7,647 nucleotides of DNA from an uncultured Pseudomonadota bacterium (GTDB lineage: Bacteria; Pseudomonadota; Gammaproteobacteria; Burkholderiales; SCOH01), in NCBI GenBank assembly GCA_937863215.1, contig CALMFQ010000183.1, positions 1-7,647 of the forward strand, written 5' to 3'. Below the pieces are notes generated by a model. That model was not told the DNA's origin. It searched no databases and worked only from the letters and a program-made list of their open reading frames with translations. Below, piece by piece: positions 4,588 to 7,647 of the stretch. Within the stretch, counting starts at the first letter, position 1. Every line of letters begins with the position of its first letter. The position numbers and the translations under genes are program-made.

Positions 4588-7500
4588 GCTTTCCCAATCT
4601 CTCGGCGCTGGCGGTACGCGAGCGCACCATTACCCTGTTCTTCCTGATCCTGTCGATGCTGGCCGGGGCGTATTCGTTCCTCTCGCTGGGGCGGGCGGAA
4701 GACCCCGCGTTTACGGTGCGGGTGATGATGGTCAGTGTGGCATGGCCCGGCGCCACGCCGCAGGAGCTGCAACGGCAGGTGGTCGATCGCCTGGAAAAAC
4801 GCATTCAGGAAGTGGAATACCTGTATCGCGTCGAAACCACGGTTCGCCCCGGACAGGCCAATCTGCAGGTGGAGTTTCACGATTACACCCCGCAATCCAA
4901 AGTCCCCGATCTGTTTTACGAAGTACGCAAGCGCATGCAGGATGAGGCCCGCAGCCTGCCGGCCGGGGTGATTGGCCCGATCGTCAACGACGATTTCTCC
5001 GATGTGTATTTCAAGCTGATGGCGATCAGCGCACCGGGCCTGCCGATGCGCGAGCTGACCCGCGAAGCCGAGGCCATCCGCGACCGCCTGCGGCGCGTGG
5101 AAGGCACACACAAGGCACTGCTGCTGGGCGAACGCAGCGAGCGGGTATTTCTGGAATTCGACACGACACGGCTGCTGAACCTGGGCACCTCGCCGCAAGC
5201 GGTATTCGAGGCGATCGACGCCAACAACCGGCTGCTGCCCGCCGGGCGGCTGGAAACGGCCGGCCCACGGCTGTATCTGCGACTCGACAACGATTTGTCC
5301 GATCCTGCACAACTGGCGGCAGTGCCGATCCGCATTGGCAACCGGCTGCTGAAACTGTCCGACCTGGCCACCATCCGCCAGGGTTATGAAGATCCCCCCA
5401 GCTATCTGGTGCGCTCGCGTGGCAAGGATGCACTGCTACTGGGAGTGGTGATGCAGAAAGGCCAGAACGGGCTGGCATTTGGCCAGCGCCTCAGCGACTT
5501 CATCGGCGCGGAACGGCAGGCCTTGCCACTGGGCATGTCGCTGGATGTGCTGACCGATCAGACCGAAGCGATCCACCACGCAGTCAACCTGTTCCAGCTT
5601 AAATTCATGGTGGCGGTTGCGGTGGTGGTGGCGGTCAGCGTGCTGGCCATCGGCCTGCGCGCCGGCCTGATCGTCGGCATTGCGGTGCCGTTGACGCTGG
5701 GCATCACCTTTCTGGCGATGAAGCTGATGGGCATCAACCTCGACCGCATCACGCTCGGCGCGCTGATCATCGCGCTCGGGCTGCTGGTGGACGACGCCAT
5801 CATCGCCGTAGAGATGATGCTGGTGAAAATGGAACAGGGCTGGGAGCGGATTCACGCGGCTGCGCACGCCTGGAGTGTCACCGCGGCGCCGATGCTGTTT
5901 GGCACGCTGGTCACCGCGGCCGGCTTTTTTCCCATCGGCTTTGCCCGCTCCGGCGTGGGCGAATACGCCGGCAATATATTCTGGGTGCTGGCGCTCGCCT
6001 TGCTGGTGTCGTGGCTGGTGGCGGTCACCTTTGTGCCCTATCTCGGGGTACGCCTGCTGCCACAAGTGGCGCAGCAAACGGAACACAGCCACAACGATCT
6101 GTACCAGACGGCGTTTTACCGGCGCCTGCGGCGCCTGATTGCCTGGTGCGTGCATTATCGCAAGACGGTGGTGGCGGCAACGCTCGGGCTGTTGCTGCTG
6201 GCGGGTCTGGGCATGGCCTTTGTGGTGCAGAAACAGTTTTTCCCCAGCTCCGACCGCACCGAAGTGCTGGTCAGTGTCGATCTGCCGCCGGGCAGCGCCA
6301 TTGGCACCACCGACCGCACCGTCAAACGCATCGAGGCGATTCTCGCTCCACTGGCCGACGTCAAATCGCTATCGGCCTACGTCGGCGGTGGCGCACCGCG
6401 CTTTTTCATCTCCGCCAACCCGGAACCGCCTGATCCTGCCTTCGCCAAGCTCATTGCGGTGGCACAGGATGTTGCCGCACGCGACCGGACCATAACCCGC
6501 CTGCAGCAGCACATCGACCGCGGCGAATTCCCGGAAGCCCGGGTGCGGGTCTACCGGCTGATGTATGGCCCGCCGGTGCCTTGGCCAGTGGCATTTCGCA
6601 TCACCGGGCCCGATCCGCTCAAATTGCGGCAAATCGGCCATCAGGTGCGCGAGGTGATGGCTGCCGACCGGCATCTGACCAACCCACATCTGGACTGGGA
6701 CAGCCGTTCGCCGGTGCTGCACCTGTCGATGGACAGGGAAAGGCTGCGGCTGCTGGGGCTGACGCCGCAAGATGTCTCGCAGCAACTGCAGTTCCAGCTT
6801 GAGGGAATGCCGATCACCCAGTTACGCCAGGATATCCGCAGCGTGGACGTGTATGCCCGCGGCGCAATTGGCGGAAAGACCATCAATGCCGATCAGCTGG
6901 CGGAACTGGAAATCCTCAGCCGCGACGGCCGCAAGTTGCCCGTCAGCCAGCTGGGTCGGGTTGAAGCGCGTTTCGAGGAACCCGTGATCAAACGCTACAA
7001 CCGCGAACCATTTGTTGCCGTGCAGGCCGATTTGCACAGCGGCCAGCCAAACGATGTCACGGCAGCGGTATGGCAGGCGCTGGCCAAGGTGCGTGCCGGG
7101 CTGCCTGCCGGCTACCGTATCGACATCGCCGGCTCGATCGAGCAGTCGAGCAAGGCCGATGCCTCGATCACCGCGCTGCAACCGGCAATGTTTGCCTTCA
7201 TGCTGATCTTCATCATGCTGCAGATGCGCACCTTCTCCGGCACCTTCATGGTGCTGGCCACCGCACCGCTCGGTCTGATCGGCGCAGTGATCGCGCTGTT
7301 GCTGTTCAAGCAGCCATTCGGCTTCGTCGCGCTGCTGGGGCTGACCGGACTGGCGGGCATCCTGATGCGCAACACGCTGATCCTGACGCAGCAGGTAGCC
7401 GATAACTTTGCCGCCGGCATGGCACCATTCGATGGCGTGATTGAGGCGGCCGTGCAGCGTGCCCGCCCGGTGGTGTTGACAGCGCTGGCGGCAGTGCTGG

Positions 7501-7647
7501 CCTTCGTGCCGCTCACCCACGACAGCTTCTGGGGTCCGCTGGCTTATGTGCTGATTGGCGGCATTGCCGCCGGCACCGCCACCACCCTGCTGCTTGCGCC
7601 GGCACTGTATGCCCCGTGGTTCCGTCTACCTGCCGCTCCCAGCCCGC
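4584..7647 (+). CDS. RND efflux pump, inner-membrane permease (HAE1/AcrB-like; 3' end cut by window edge)
   Basis: Proton-driven trimeric exporter that takes substrates from the periplasm or membrane and passes them to the adaptor and outer channel. The frame is open for 1021 codons with no stop; homologues are about 1020-1040 residues, so very little is missing. TM1 is about residues 15-35 (ERTITLFFLILSMLAGAYSF), followed by the family segment GRAEDPAFTVRVMMVSVAWPGATPQELQRQV. The first porter domain leads to TM2-TM6 from about 341. TM4 has GLLVDDAIIAVEMM with Asp403-Asp404, equal to the AcrB proton-relay pair 407/408. TM7 (about 529-548) opens the second half; TM8-TM12 lie near the C-terminus. 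The Lys940 equivalent of AcrB is Arg929 (GILMRNTLIL), while Arg959 and Thr966 (QRARPVVLT) match Arg971 and Thr978. The ATG overlaps the adaptor stop by 4 bp, indicating coupled translation. No TolC-like gene is seen here; it may lie beyond the right edge. Substrate unknown. Confidence 0.95.
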   Translation, partial: MSFPNLSALAVRERTITLFFLILSMLAGAYSFLSLGRAEDPAFTVRVMMVSVAWPGATPQELQRQVVDRLEKRIQEVEYLYRVETTVRPGQANLQVEFHDYTPQSKVPDLFYEVRKRMQDEARSLPAGVIGPIVNDDFSDVYFKLMAISAPGLPMRELTREAEAIRDRLRRVEGTHKALLLGERSERVFLEFDTTRLLNLGTSPQAVFEAIDANNRLLPAGRLETAGPRLYLRLDNDLSDPAQLAAVPIRIGNRLLKLSDLATIRQGYEDPPSYLVRSRGKDALLLGVVMQKGQNGLAFGQRLSDFIGAERQALPLGMSLDVLTDQTEAIHHAVNLFQLKFMVAVAVVVAVSVLAIGLRAGLIVGIAVPLTLGITFLAMKLMGINLDRITLGALIIALGLLVDDAIIAVEMMLVKMEQGWERIHAAAHAWSVTAAPMLFGTLVTAAGFFPIGFARSGVGEYAGNIFWVLALALLVSWLVAVTFVPYLGVRLLPQVAQQTEHSHNDLYQTAFYRRLRRLIAWCVHYRKTVVAATLGLLLLAGLGMAFVVQKQFFPSSDRTEVLVSVDLPPGSAIGTTDRTVKRIEAILAPLADVKSLSAYVGGGAPRFFISANPEPPDPAFAKLIAVAQDVAARDRTITRLQQHIDRGEFPEARVRVYRLMYGPPVPWPVAFRITGPDPLKLRQIGHQVREVMAADRHLTNPHLDWDSRSPVLHLSMDRERLRLLGLTPQDVSQQLQFQLEGMPITQLRQDIRSVDVYARGAIGGKTINADQLAELEILSRDGRKLPVSQLGRVEARFEEPVIKRYNREPFVAVQADLHSGQPNDVTAAVWQALAKVRAGLPAGYRIDIAGSIEQSSKADASITALQPAMFAFMLIFIMLQMRTFSGTFMVLATAPLGLIGAVIALLLFKQPFGFVALLGLTGLAGILMRNTLILTQQVADNFAAGMAPFDGVIEAAVQRARPVVLTALAAVLAFVPLTHDSFWGPLAYVLIGGIAAGTATTLLLAPALYAPWFRLPAAPSP

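Noticed and set aside
4479..5312. Minus-strand open frames under the adaptor and pump genes (also 3562-4296, 5436-6155 and 6822-7520)
   Set aside because: All lie opposite strongly recognisable RND genes and have His/Gln/Arg-rich translations typical of antisense frames in GC-rich DNA.

Overview
The window reads as chromosomal DNA of a GC-rich Gram-negative bacterium. The evidence is two diderm envelope systems: a Lol/MacB-type ABC exporter with a LolA-like periplasmic protein, and a tripartite RND efflux pump. The base composition and overall style fit a betaproteobacterium (perhaps Neisseriales-like), but that is an impression and cannot be proved from this stretch.

Layout. The left half, on the minus strand and read from right to left, holds a TetR-family regulator (stop at 2673). 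After a gap of about 200 bp come three tightly packed genes: an ABC ATPase (2467 down to 1784), its FtsX/MacB-type permease (1787 down to 558, ATGA overlap with the ATPase), and a LolA-like outer membrane lipoprotein-sorting protein (547 down, cut by the left edge). The right half is on the plus strand. A lipoprotein periplasmic adaptor (3535-4587) overlaps by ATGA an HAE1-type RND pump (4584 to the right edge), which is open to the end and probably lacks only its last few codons.

Control region. The tetR gene and the efflux operon diverge from a region of about 160-200 bp. It holds a TTGACA -35 element, a perfect 18-bp dyad (TTGAACA-N4-TGTTCAA) in the spacer and over the -10, a partial second copy of that dyad 40 bp away next to the tetR start, and a GC-rich perfect hairpin in the efflux leader. 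This is the arrangement expected of an autoregulated, drug-responsive TetR repressor of an efflux pump.

How the genes work together (inference). The TetR protein probably represses the adaptor-pump operon and itself. The adaptor carries an AcrA-like hairpin-tip motif that predicts docking to a TolC-type channel, which is not encoded here. The ABC-LolA-like operon probably extracts or moves a lipoprotein or lipid from the inner membrane towards the outer membrane. It has its own candidate promoter, and a link to the TetR protein is possible but not shown.

No RNA genes, insertion sequences, CRISPR arrays or phage genes were seen. The gene families are all known. The points most worth a second look are the two-site operator, the structured leader, the unusual HTH end of the TetR protein and the Lys-to-Arg change in the pump's proton relay.
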